Shown piece by piece: positions 21,219-31,340 of a stretch of 64,000 nucleotides of DNA (position 1 is its first letter; every line of letters begins with the position of its first letter). The stretch lies in the NCBI RefSeq assembly GCF_027595985.1, contig NC_073303.1:96774591-96838590 (forward strand). The letters are read 5' to 3'. The notes under the pieces are model-generated. The model saw nothing but the letters and a program-made list of their open reading frames with translations. It did no database searches and was not told the DNA's origin. The DNA is from Sorex araneus (taxonomy: Eukaryota > Chordata > Mammalia > Eulipotyphla > Soricidae). The position numbers and the translations under genes are program-made.

Positions 21219-21391
21219 TTTTTCCCTTTTTTGGGTCAGACACAGCAACAATGCACAGGTGTTACTCCTGGCTCTGCACTCAGGAATTACTTCTGGCAGT
21301 GCTCAGGGGACCATATGGGATGCTGGGAATTGAACCTGGGTTGGCCACGTGAAAGGCAAATGCCCTACCCGCTGTGCTATCGCTCCAGCCC
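21122..21391 (-). mobile_element. SOR-A SINE with long CTTT tail, nested in E3
   Basis: The SINE body (about 21230-21391) ends in a T-rich run and then about 24 CTTT units (21123-21218), the complement of an AAAG-expanded tail. CATACCTGG flanks at 21113-21121 and 21392-21400. The 125-codon Lys/Glu-rich minus-strand frame across it is a repeat artefact. Confidence 0.92.
21123..21218. repeat. CTTT microsatellite
   Basis: Perfect CTTT array of about 96 bp, the expanded tail of the nested SOR-A. Likely polymorphic in length. Confidence 0.95.
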
Positions 21392-22234
21392 CATACCTGG
21401 ACCTTTCTTGTGTAAGCTCTTGGTTGCCAGGATTCCATCTGGAGTAGGCGGGGAGACTGCACCTGCTCCATCGGGGGTGCCCCTGTGAAATTGGCTAGTT
21501 GTGGGGCCTGGAGAGGTCTCCGGTTCTGTGGTGTCTCCTGGACTCGCTGCCGTGTCTCTGGCTTTTGATCTCTTTCAAAATTTATTTATGGGTCTCTGAA
21601 GCAAGGCCAGTAATAGAGTTGACAGGGTGAGGCTGGAGTTGGTTTGTGGGAGTGACTGCCAGTGCTTCCATGTGTATTGGGAAGTGGGGGGAGGTAGCCC
21701 ACCCCTACTAGGTAAAAGTCTGGAGATTTCAGTAACAAAACCCGAATACCTGAGTTTTCAGTAGATTATATGTTGGTGGGGTCCATCCTGAAATGTTGGA
21801 GTGAGGCCAGGGGTATGGCGGTGATTTTAGATTGTGGAAGCTAGCAGCTGCTGGGGGCTTTGCCTGAGCAGGCACAGGCTAACCTGCCCCCTACAATTTA
21901 CCCCAGTTTGTTCATCCATGCACAAGTCAGAGATTAACTGTGGCTTGCCATCTCTTTGGAGATTTATTTATGAATCTCTGAGATAAGGCCAATCAATGAG
22001 CTTGTATAGCTGAATCGGAGATGGTTTGTGGGTGTGGCTCCCAATATCTAACTCTTGGCAATTTAATTTCTTGGTAAACTTGGTCCTAAGTTGTTGGAGT
22101 CTGACCAAAGGCACAGTGGCAATTTTGGGGTATCAGGAAGCCTGAAGGCACCATCAGGCTGCTGATGCAATAGCTCTGCAGGTACAGGTTGACCTGTTGG
22201 CGGCACCATACCCCCGGTCAATTCTTTCTTTTTT

Positions 22235-22872
22235 TTTCTTAAGAATTTTATTTTATTGGATCACCATGTGGAAATTACAATGCTTTCAAGCTTAAGTCTC
22301 AGTTATACAATGCTGAAAAAACCATCCCTTCACCAGTGCCCATATCCCACCACCAAAAAAAAAAAAAACAGCACATCTCCCATCCCGCCTCCCCACACCT
22401 CCCCCCACCATGTAACTGATAAATTTCACTTTACTTTCTATTTACTATGGTTACACTCAATATTTCAACACAAAACTCACTATCATTGTTAGGAGTACCC
22501 CACTAGTCAGACCTGTTGTGAAGAGAAATGAGGTTTTGTATTTATGTACTTTAGCAACTAAGTCCAGGAAGATTTCTTCCAGATATTGGATCAATGCAAG
22601 CTTGTAAACCCCATCTATGGTCCTCATAATATGGCGGTCACCACGCCCTTCACCCCCGGCAAGGGAGAGGCGCGAGAGAGAAATACCTTTCCCCTCCTGG
22701 GCGGGCATGGGGCCACGGCTTAGTCTGGAGACATTCTGCGAGGAGCTGCCCATGCCGAAAAATTTAGCTGGCATCTGGAGTCACGCTCATGCAGCTTCAG
22801 AGAGGCTGCACACACGTGCGGCCCCCGGGATCACATCTTGGCAGCAGGAGGCGCCGGTGCCACCCCACCCCC
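22235..22872 (-). mobile_element. CpG-rich retroelement with L1-like tail, family uncertain
   Basis: On the minus strand the element starts CpG-rich (22872-22600) and becomes AT-richer (22600-22480). It ends in GTGATCCAATAAAAT and an A/T tail at 22235, like the L1/M tail. GGTCAATTCTTTCTT (from 22217) and AGTCAATTCTTTCTT (from 22873) flank it, compatible with a TSD. A 105-codon frame (22457-22774) with a hydrophobic C-terminus (LTSGVLLTMIVSFVLKY) spans the junction. I recognise no protein in it. It may be an M relative, another composite, or a retrocopy. Confidence 0.5.
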
Positions 22873-22927
22873 AGTCAATTCTTTCTTAACCTTCAGACCA
22901 GTTCTGATCAAATAGTTGAAAGTAGTC

Positions 22928-23106
22928 CCATCAGTGGCTCGAGAGGTAGTTGAGCAGGTAGGGAACTTGACTTGCATACAACTGACCAGGGTGCAATCTC
23001 CAGCATCTGGACCCCCAAGCACCACCAGGAATGATTCCTGAGTGCAAAACCAGGAGTAACCCCTAAGCACAACTAAGTGTGGTCCGAAAACAAACAAACA
23101 AACAAA
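22928..23106 (+). mobile_element. SOR-A SINE with AAAC tail
   Basis: GTGGCTCGAGAGGTAGTTGA head (diverged), CCCCAAGCACCACCAGGAAT, GAGTGCAAAACCAGGAGTAA, and GTGTGGTCCGAAAACAAAC end with about five AAAC units. Confidence 0.85.
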
Positions 23107-23179
23107 AACCCCACCTTCCCCAATTTGCTTTTATTCTTAGCTCTAATTTTACCTGTTTTCCTGTTAATTTTATTTCATC

Positions 23180-23740
23180 TGAAGCCCTTATCTATACCTC
23201 TTCCCACTCCCAGAAGATTAACTCCAGGAGAGTAGTCTTTTCTATTCTATTCCTTGTCATCCATGTGTCTCTCATATCTGGCAGAAGTCACCTCTACATT
23301 TCATGCATATGTTTTCTGGATAAATGACCTAGAAACTCCCTTTAGGTGGACCCAACCATAAAATCATTATTGATTTTGAGCAAGAAATATTCTCCTTCTT
23401 CTGAACGACAAAGTCCTACTCTGACTCTCTGAAGGTCCTCAGTATGTTCTGTATGTGCTGAAATTAGATATAGTTTTTTTTCTCTTTCCTACTAGACCTT
23501 AGACTCCTGAATCTAGCTCCATGCTTGATTCATCTCTGTGTCTCCCGCCTCCTCCCAGACTTAGCAAAGTTCCTTCTGTACTATCAGTATTTCATCTATG
23601 TTCCATCAATGCCAGGGAGTGGCATTAGCCATCCTCACCAACACCTAAGAATAATTTGTAACTCCATGTCTCTGCGTTCTGAGCACCAGCTTCCCACACT
23701 GTCCAAAGTGACTCTGAATTTATGCAAATATGATTTCTAA
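23180..23740 (+). mobile_element. L2 LINE fragments
   Basis: Two stretches (about 23180-23330 and 23480-23660) carry L2 3'-end blocks: GAAGATTAACTCCAGGAGAG and TCATATCTGGCAGAAGTC, then AGACCTTAGACTCCTGAATC and GATTCATCTCTGTGTCTCCC. Old and broken, possibly one element split by indels. Confidence 0.5.
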
Positions 23741-24239
23741 AGACGATTTTTGCTGGGGCAATAGAATTGAGCAAACAAGAGGCTCTGTTGACAGGTTGTT
23801 CTGATCATTTTCTCCCCACTCTCAGCATAATTCGACTGCTGCATCTGGGTTCTTTTGCACCAACTCTCTTCAAAGGAGGATGATTAAATGTAGAGAAGGT
23901 GAAAATTAAATGCAACAATTTGTTAGGGGAATGGAAAGAAAGACAAATGTCATAAAGCCTTAATGAGGATGCAATTCAGAAAGAGACTTTTTCTTCAAGG
24001 GTGATTCTAACTGAGTCTAAGTACTTCTAAGAGCTATGGCTTTGTGCGTTTCCTGTCCTATAGGTTTCAAGACAACTGCCTCAAGGTTGCATTAGCTAGT
24101 TTGCATTGTGCTAGTATTTGTCTGCTTTCTTATTTCACTAGGTTTTTGCCCATTGTTTCTTAGTGATGGATGAATTTGGGAAATGTTTTACTCCACCAGG
24201 TAAATCTAACACAACTCCCTATAAGACCCACTTCCTCTA
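23741..24239. other. Unassigned sequence
   Basis: No young repeat, no coding frame of note. Confidence 0.35.
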
Positions 24240-24625
24240 AAGTCTCCAATTCTATTCTCCCCAAACTTCCACAGACCATAGTACAGTATCCCTCACATAT
24301 CATTTTGCTTTGGAGACTTTCACTAATGGCTTCTTCCAGTTGGGGAGGACTCATGTGTACCACCATCTCCCACAGCTACCCACCAGGTGAATATATATTT
24401 GTGGTCACTTCAGTCAAGCCTCTACCCAGAGTTCTTCTAAGAACTGTCACTCTTCCCTGTGCCCTCACAAAACCCTGTTGTCCTCTTCCCAGGTTTCACC
24501 GCATTGAGTTGTTGATGTCTCTCTGCCTTTCTATCCTAGATTTTTTGTCCCAGAGGCAGGGATTGAACTTTCATTGCTCTGATCCTTCATGGCAAGGCAC
24601 ACAGCAGATGTTTAATAAAAGGCTG
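24240..24625 (+). mobile_element. L2 LINE 3' fragment
   Basis: The end CAGAGGCAGGGATTG, then CAAGGCACACAGCAGATGTT and TAATAAAAGGCTG fits the terminal block of L2. The 152-codon frame upstream (24170-24628) crosses it and has no recognisable domain. Confidence 0.55.
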
Positions 24626-24675
24626 TAAGCTGTGGACTGTTGGTCAAAGGCCCTTTGCTTCCAGAAGAGAAAAAC

Positions 24676-24870
24676 ATTATAGTGCATGGTTCTGTGGTCA
24701 GGCTGCCTGGGTTCAAATTCTGGAACTCCATTTACTAACTAGGTATGTAACCCTGACCAGATAGAGGAAAACGTTTCCTTGTCCATAAATTAGGAATGGG
24801 AGAGATGGTAATTTTAAATGTGCCCACCTGTAGGGAGGCTTGTGGGAGTATATGTGAGTATGGGACCTGT
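24676..24870 (+). mobile_element. MIR SINE
   Basis: GCATGGTTCTGTGGTCAGGC, TGCCTGGGTTCAAATTCTGG, TTACTAACTAGGTATGTAAC and a TCCATAAATTAGGAATGGGA block give the complete MIR order including the tRNA-like head. Confidence 0.88.
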
Positions 24871-25163
24871 GCGGTACTCAGAGACAGACCCAGTTGCTCC
24901 AAATTTACTGAGTCATTTCTACATCATCTCCTCAGTGATAAACTCACCATGGAAGAGAGGCTCTAGAGATGGTTCAGTGGGTCAAAGAAATTTATATGAA
25001 AGAAAAATAACCTACAAAGTAAGCGAGTCCCATGTCCCAAAACACTATGAAGTGCTTTGTCCCTGTCTCTTCTTCTGCCCTCTTCCTCTACTTTATTGGG
25101 AAATTTGTATGAATATGTTATCCTCTATGATTAAGTGAGTGATCATGGAAACATTCACTTCTT
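24871..25163. other. Unassigned sequence, possible old SINE trace
   Basis: GGCTCTAGAGATGGTTCAGT near 24959 resembles an old SOR head, but nothing after it does. Confidence 0.3.
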
Positions 25164-25570
25164 TTTTTTGAATTGAATTTCCATAAAATACACAATTACA
25201 AAGTTGTTTATGACTGAGTTTCAGTCATACCATGTTCCAACACCTGCCTCTTCACCAGTGTACATTTCCCACCACCAATATCTCCAGTTTCTATCCTACT
25301 ACTACCCCAGACTGCCTCTATGGCAGAAACTTTTCTTCTCTCTCTCTTTCTCTCCCTGTCTCTCCCTCTTCCTCTCTGTCTCACTCTCTCTCTTGCTCTT
25401 AATCTCTCACTCTATTTTAGGCATGCATTATGGTTTGCAATATAGGTAATGAAAAGTTATTGTTTATACCATTTTACCTACTTTCAGCACTCGGTTCTTG
25501 TTCAGAGTGATAATTTCCAACTATCATTTTCATAGTGGTCCTTTCTCTGTCTAGAGGAGCTGGCTAGAAG
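25164..25570 (-). mobile_element. L1 3' end (3' UTR)
   Basis: T-rich start, CATAAAATACACAATTACAA, TTCACCAGTGTACATTTCCC, CATTATGGTTTGCAATATAG. The TC-rich part of the 3' UTR is expanded (25335-25415). More diverged than the copies at 7761 or 34546. Confidence 0.85.
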
Positions 25571-26119
25571 AGGACCAATTCCAAAGAGAGATCACGGAGT
25601 GCTTGTGTCCTCAAACTTTGATCATTCAAGTAATACTTTACAGTTTTTACTATTCTTGCTTACTTTTTTTTCTTTAAAAGGACTCACTTCCCAAATTCAA
25701 ATAAATGGTACTGATAGATAGAATTTCATGTGGAAATGATAAAGTATTTCCTGTAAATATAAAACAAAGCCCCTAGAGAACTAGAATGGGAACAAAATCT
25801 TGTACTGAGGTTCAGCAAATACCATGGCTAGAATTTTGCCTTTTAACTGCCCTTATTTTTTTTCAAAAGGACGATTAGGAAGAGTCCACACCAAAAGTGT
25901 CTCTGTATTGTTGCAGAGAAACAATATGGAATGAAAAATAGGCTAATTACTGTCCTTCAAGTTTTGTTTAAAGTAATTTAATTGCTTCTAGGTGCAATGT
26001 CTAAAATCATGTCCTCTGAAGGCATATTTACTGATAATAACAAAGTGGTTCTATGAAAACATTACCTTTTACTAGAAATCATTCTCATGAACTAAAAGGC
26101 ATCGAACATCAATCAGAAT
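25571..26119. other. Unassigned AT-rich sequence
   Basis: No recognised repeat or coding signal over about 550 bp. Confidence 0.4.
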
Positions 26120-26402
26120 TTCCCGATTTGAACATGATGTGACCTCTTCTTCCAACCTAACTCTGCACAATTCTACCATCAACTCCTACTGATTCTGACC
26201 CCTTCACCTCTGAAGTTTCTCATACATCTCTTTAACTAGGATCATCTTGTTGATTCATATCTTCTTCATTTCTCCCTTGGTTGATGCAATAATCTCCTCT
26301 TGCATCTCTCTACCATACAGAACCTTTCCCAATGTTGCTCCATCTTCCCTTAACCTGCCACATCAAGGACCTAATAAACATTTGCTCAGTGAATGAGTCT
26401 AT
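26120..26402 (+). mobile_element. L2 LINE 3' fragment
   Basis: GCAATAATCTCCTCTTGCAT resembles the GCAATAGCCTCCTAACTGG block of L2, and CTAATAAACATTTGCTCAGT with GAATGAGTC matches its terminus. Confidence 0.65.
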
Positions 26403-26622
26403 ATCATCAAAGATCCAAACATGAAGTCATCCTTCAAAGGCATGGTTGGTATATCTTAAAAACAAATTATAAATGAGGAAAGTCTGGAAGTTCTAAAGAA
26501 AAATTAGGAAGAAGAAATGAGTGAAACTGGAAGCTTTCTGGAGCTCTAAAAGACTGTGGGCAAAAGAGTGAAATGCCCTTTCCTAGCTGAGCAAGTGCTC
26601 TTGGACCTTTGATCTTGAAAGT
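26403..26622. other. Unassigned sequence
   Basis: Nothing supported between the L2 fragment and the L1 target site. Confidence 0.3.
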
Positions 26623-26637
26623 CACTCAAGATATTTC

Positions 26638-26894
26638 TTTTTTTTCTTTTTATTTTTTAAACGAATCACCATGAGATACAGCTACAAACTTACAAACTTG
26701 CATGATTATGTTTCAGTCATACAATGTATGAGTACTCATCCCTCCACCTGTGCCCATTCTCCATCACCAATGTTTCCAGTATCCCTCTCCCCTACACCCT
26801 CGCCTCTGTGATAGGCATATTCTCTCTTACTCTTTGTAATATAGGTACTAAGCGGCCATCATGTTTGGTCTATAGTCTACCTTCAGCATGCATC
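26638..26894 (-). mobile_element. L1 3' end with TSD
   Basis: CGAATCACCATGAGATACAG, CATCCCTCCACCTGTGCCCA, GGCCATCATGTTTGGTC. ACTCAAGATATTTCT (26623-26637) and ACTCAATATATTTCT (26895-26909) form a 15-bp TSD with one mismatch. Confidence 0.9.
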
Positions 26895-26909
26895 ACTCAA
26901 TATATTTCT

Positions 26910-27462
26910 GTCCAATGATCTTTATTTGTTGTGCTCTGCAGGGCTTTGAGTTGGGTCTCGACCTTCCTCAGCTCAATTCTGAACTCAGTCTGGACTTCTA
27001 ATACTTAGCATATAGAGGAGACATCAAATATAAGCTGGATGAAATTGAACTACAATATCAGATACTTAGAAATTCTACCTCACCTGTTTCCAGTCACAAC
27101 TTTCTCTGCCAAAGTTAACAGGATCTTTTCATGCATCCAAACCTCAACAGATTCTTGTAAGTTTGCAAACAGAATGATTTGTTTCTTATTGGGAGATCTT
27201 GTCAGCCTCTTCTTTATGGACATATAGTTTAAAAAAATCTTGGCAGAAAAAAATCCAATTGGAAAGCCTCTTGCACTGAGGTTGAAAAAATGTTCTACAG
27301 GTGTTTCTCCTCTGTCATCTGACCTATAACCTACAATCTTCATGCCATCCTAACTGCAAGTAACCAACATCTTCCCCTGCCAACAATATTATCAAACACC
27401 TTTGTTAGCAGTTTCTAGACTTCCAGGGTCTTCACAGAGAGCAAGATGTGCCTTGCAAAGTA
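26910..27462. other. Unassigned sequence
   Basis: Small overlapping ORFs on opposite strands (27039-27343) without any family resemblance. Non-coding as far as can be seen. Confidence 0.35.
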
Positions 27463-27472
27463 AGTTCTGTGT

Positions 27473-27643
27473 GTTTTTTTCTTTTTGGGTCACACTCGGA
27501 GATGCACAGGAGTTGCTCCTGGTTGTACACTCAGGAATTACTCCTGGCGGTGCTTAGGGGACCATATGGGATGCTGGGAATCGAATCTGGGTTGGCTGCA
27601 TGCAAGGCAAATGCCCTATCTGCTGCGCTATTGCTCCAGTCCT
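27473..27643 (-). mobile_element. SOR-A SINE with TSD
   Basis: TTTTTGGGTCACACTCGGAG, GGAATTACTCCTGGCGGTGC, GAATCGAATCTGGGTTGGC, GCGCTATTGCTCCAGTCC. AGTTCTGTG flanks it (27463-27471 and 27644-27652). Confidence 0.93.
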
Positions 27644-27659
27644 AGTTCTGTGTTTTTTG

Positions 27660-27870
27660 ATAATTCCATTTGCCATTTTGTTGTCAAAAGCAATATAAAA
27701 TAAATTATTTTGTCTGCTAAATTGGGGGTTCTTGTAAAACTGGGTACAGTGGTAGAGGGAAGGTCACACTGGTGATGGAATTGGTGTTGGAACATTGAAT
27801 GCCAGAAACAAATTTAGTACAAACAAGTTTGTAAGCCATGGCATTTAAATAAGTGAAAAAATTATATTTT
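27660..27870 (+). mobile_element. M-family spacer/3' tail, older version
   Basis: GCAATATAAAATAAATTATT, GATGGAATTGGTGTTGGAAC, CATTGAATGCCAGAAACAAA and GTTTGTAAGCCATGGCATTT match the tail blocks at 35670-35835. The monomer part is absent. Confidence 0.55.
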
Positions 27871-28339
27871 AATATAAAATTATATTCAGAAAATATATAA
27901 GCAAATAAAAGAAAAGTAAGCTCTGCACAGGAACTATCTTTTGCTGTCCTTAGCCATGATGTTTTTGTTTTTGCCACTATCATGAGTACTGTGTGCCAAG
28001 GTTATAAAGTAGTTACTTTAGTAATCTCCAGTTTGAAGCCAAGGACTGAAACATAGAGAAGTCAAGTAGCGTGTAAAAGGACATAGAGTATTCAGCACTC
28101 ACAGAGTTCCTGAACACTGTAGTTCCAACTATACTCACCCAGACAACCAGCCTGCTCAAGTCCCAGTTTCTTTCCTAGCAAGAGGTCAGCGTGGAAACTC
28201 TCAGGTCATGTTTTTCAGAAGGAGAGTCATTCTGAAAACATATGGTGGGGGGAAACAAACCCAATCTGTGAATAGATAACAGGATGGAAGAACTTCTGAT
28301 CACACACCCCACTGCTGCCCAGAAGTAATACATCAGGAA
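27871..28339. other. Unassigned sequence
   Basis: No repeat or gene supported. Confidence 0.35.
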
Positions 28340-28480
28340 GCATATGTTGACTACTTACACATTCTTCTATTATTCTTAGTAATTCGAAGTGGACAAAACT
28401 TTTATCCTAACTGTACAGATGAGGACACAGAGGAGTTCAATAGAAGTTAAAACCACAACAGTGGGAAGTGCAGCCACCAG
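28340..28480 (-). mobile_element. MIR fragment
   Basis: ACTGTACAGATGAGGACACA and GAGGAGTTCAATAGAAGTTA follow the reverse MIR core block around TTTACAGATGAGGAAACTG. Confidence 0.6.
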
Positions 28481-28524
28481 GATTTCAGAAACTGAGCACA
28501 TTTCTCTGGGATGTCTGCAATATT

Positions 28525-28610
28525 GCTGGCGCTGTCCTAGGTACTGCGGAAATGGGAGGAAATAAAGTCAGATTTTCTCTGTACCTTTATCTTAGGGTGC
28601 ACAAGGTGAT
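28525..28610 (-). mobile_element. L2 3' end fragment
   Basis: GGCGCTGTCCTAGGTACTGC followed by GGAAATGGGAGGAAATAAAG resembles the reversed L2 terminus (GTGCTAGGTGCTGGGGATAC). Confidence 0.45.
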
Positions 28611-29654
28611 TACTATGACATCTTCTGTTTACTTGGTACCTGTTATATGCCAGTCTTCAAACATGAAGTGCAGTCAGTATCGCCTTCCTTGTGGTCTAGA
28701 CTGGGATCGTGTAAAGAATCCTTAAATTCCACAATATAGTACCGTGGTGCAGTTATAAGAAGGAAAGCTGAGTCAAGTAAAGTCTCTGTTCCCTTAACAA
28801 CCCATGAATGCTAGTTAACCCATGGGTTATACTATCTGTCTCAATTCACATGACAACTAAGATGCCCCCTTTGGCTGTCCAAACGTGGCACTCTGTATCC
28901 TCTAGATTCTTGTTAAAAATATTTATCTGAGTCAGGAGTAGGCAGTGAAGGCCTGAGAAACATTGATATGTGTGAGGCAGTGCGTGTAAGTGCTGACACA
29001 GAGTTTGGGCTGCCTCTGGGTTCCTTTGCATAGAGCCCACCATCAACCCACATCCCCATTGCAAGAGAGTTTAGGATTTCAGAGTTCCGTCTCCTCTAAA
29101 CGCTGGTGCCTTCGTTCTTTGAAAAGTACAATGAGCCCTTTATCTGGGTGCACATACAGAGGCAAACTCATAAAAAAGTCATTTCACTACAGAACATCTT
29201 TTACCAACAGAAAGGGATTGTATATAGCCATTAATGAAAACACTTCTCATTCTGACTAACTCTGGGTTGTTCTCACCCACCCTTTGATTTCCAGAGAAAC
29301 AACTACTCAGTCATGGTTGAGCTAGGATAATTTCAGGAGTACCATGCAGCCCTCTAGGGGATAAAGAACTGAGTTGTCCCGCTATTACGCTCCATGCTTC
29401 TTCTGCCAAGACTCTCCTCACAAGTTTCACCTGTTAAACTCCCATCAAAACCCAAAATAGGGACCCATAAAACCCCCAAATTGGGATGATTGCCTCTGAC
29501 TCTTCACCTTGCAAAATCAGATTCAGTCCCTCCGTACTCTGTGCCTTGTTCACCTTAAAACATATTCTACATTATATATGAAATTTATGAACAGTTACAT
29601 ACACATGTACATGTTTTTATTTGGGGGGTGCTGAAACCAACAAGCACATTGGCT
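28611..29654. other. Unassigned, repeat-poor sequence
   Basis: About 1 kb without a young repeat. ORFs of 72-89 codons at 28846-29259 lie on opposite strands and resemble nothing known. Confidence 0.4.
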
Positions 29655-29895
29655 GTTTTCATTCTAGTAAGCACTCCCTATAAAATTCGAATTAAATCAG
29701 ATCTCTTTCGTGAAGCCTTCTTCGATTTCCTCTACAGCACTTTGTACAATTTTCCACTTAGACCTTATGCCTGTGTGGGTTTGTGTGCATGTGCAAATCT
29801 GTTTTAATTATTGCTGCCTGTAACCATTAGTCCTCATCCAGTGTTCCGCACACAATGAATATTCGTTATTTGTATAAGTCTAACAAACTTGAAGT
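29655..29895 (+). mobile_element. L2 LINE fragment
   Basis: TCGTGAAGCCTTCTTCGATT, AGCACTTTGTACAATTTTCC and CATCCAGTGTTCCGCACACA occur in the order of the L2 3' region. Confidence 0.6.
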
Positions 29896-29965
29896 ACACG
29901 TGCCTTGTTTCTAGGTACAGTTGGATGGAAGGAATCATAGTCTTACAACTAATAAAATGAAAAGG

Positions 29966-30150
29966 ACAAGCCAGAAAGATAGTACAGTGAGTGATGCGCT
30001 CGCCTTGCATGCGGCTAACCCAAATTCACTCCCTAGCATCATCTATGATCCCCTGAACCTCCCCAGGAGTTATTCCTGATCACAGAGCCAAGGATAAGCT
30101 CTGAACATCACTGGATTAACCAAAACCCAAAAAGAAAACAAAAAGAAAGG
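29966..30150 (+). mobile_element. SOR-A SINE
   Basis: AGCCAGAAAGATAGTACAGT head, CGCCTTGCATGCGGCTAACC, CCCAGGAGTTATTCCTGATC, then AACCAAAACCCAAAAAGAAA. Intermediate divergence. Confidence 0.85.
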
Positions 30151-31144
30151 AAATTGTGTTCTGAAACCCAAGTGTCTTCAAGGATTTAAAAAGGAAGCAT
30201 TATAGAGCAGAAAATGATACTTTTAAATAAAAACCATATTTTTCTCACAAGCCCAATTCTCTCATACTTTAAAATTGCTTTGTCAACCTCGCATTCCTTT
30301 CCCTTAATACACACACCACCACCCACCCACCCACCCCCCCCCCACACACACAAACACATTCTCTAACACCAAAGTGTGTAGCTGATCTCCCATTTGCATC
30401 CCTTCTCTGTCCTTTCCCAGGTTTTCTCTTCCCACTCTTTACTGCATAGATCCACTTAGCTTTTCTACCTTTTTTGCTTTCTTTCCTCTTTAAACAATAA
30501 TAAACAAAACTGATGTTGTGCCTCTCTTTACCCATTCTTCCATTTTGGTATACTTTCCTAGTTCTAGGGGAATCAGACTGGTCATTTCTTCTGACTCAAA
30601 ATGAGCATCTGGCTTTGGTACACTGAGTACCAGAGACAGGAAGCACTCATGGGCTAAGAAATCTTGTCTTGATCCCACATGCACATTTGGGTTCTGTTCC
30701 TTTATCTAATCCAGGTTTGTGTATAAAGTAGCTACAGGAAACAGTCCTATAAGGTAGGAACAAGGTGAAAATCCCATCTAACAAGATACACTCATCTAAC
30801 TCTATTTTTCCTACAAAGAGGTTCACAGTGTAAATTCTAAACTCTCTGGAATATAGGTTATTCTGTGAGTCAAAAAGTTATCGATCAATAAAAAAATCCC
30901 TGTACTAAGAGTCTTTACCTGTTAAATGGGAAACTCATTCAGAGAAGTCAAGTGAGCTACTCAAGAATCTTCATAAATTAAATAGGGATTCTCAAGCCTT
31001 TCACCTTACTTTTAGTTTCAGTGAAAAAATTCTTCCTTGGAAATATGTGATGGAGCTGTTTGACTAAATAACTGCCTAGTAGTTGGTTTGCAGCAAATGC
31101 CAAAAAATAAATCATAATATAAACATACTTATTTTTTAACAAAC
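30151..31144. other. Unassigned sequence with CCCA/CA tract
   Basis: Contains a CA/CCCA-rich tract at 30304-30358 and a weak MIR-like block near 30930 (AAGTCAAGTGAGCTACTCAA, minus). Otherwise nothing supported. Confidence 0.4.
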
Positions 31145-31340
31145 ACAATAATAACAACAATTTACTGAATATGTTCTATCTACTAGACACAATGCTCTAC
31201 CCTTAATAGCACGTGATCTAATTGCATTATTTAAATAAGCCTATGAGATAAATACTACAGACTAGGGCTTAATTAAAAAGACTAAGTAACCTTGCTCAAG
31301 TCACAAAGACTCAGTGCCCAGAGTGAAGAGTCAAATAAAG
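31145..31340 (-). mobile_element. MIR SINE
   Basis: Near full-length reverse MIR: CAATTTACTGAATATGTTCT, CACAATGCTCTACCCTTAAT, AAGCCTATGAGATAAATACT, GTAACCTTGCTCAAGTCAC. Confidence 0.82.

Larger units (their letters stand above)
20548..22232 (-). mobile_element. M-family composite with L1-type tail (copy E3), most complete
   Basis: Minus-strand layout, 5' to 3': two tandem GC-rich monomers (about 22232-21951 and 21950-21569); a third partial monomer region (21568-21400, resuming 21121-21070 beyond a nested SINE); a spacer (21070-20765); an L1 3' UTR-like tail ending in poly-A at 20548. The monomer start TCTCTTTCAAAATTTATTTA at 21569 recurs as TCTCTTTGGAGATTTATTTA at 21951, a 382-bp period. 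The spacer blocks AAAATTTCCCACCACTGTTC and TGCTAGATCATTAATTGTCC match copy E1 near 54500-54570. No coding capacity. A non-autonomous retroelement is the best reading; where it ends on the right relative to 22235-22872 is uncertain. Confidence 0.62.

Noticed and set aside
20874..21251. 125-codon Lys/Glu repeat protein on the minus strand and its plus-strand counterpart
   Set aside because: Both are translations of the CTTT array in a SINE tail.
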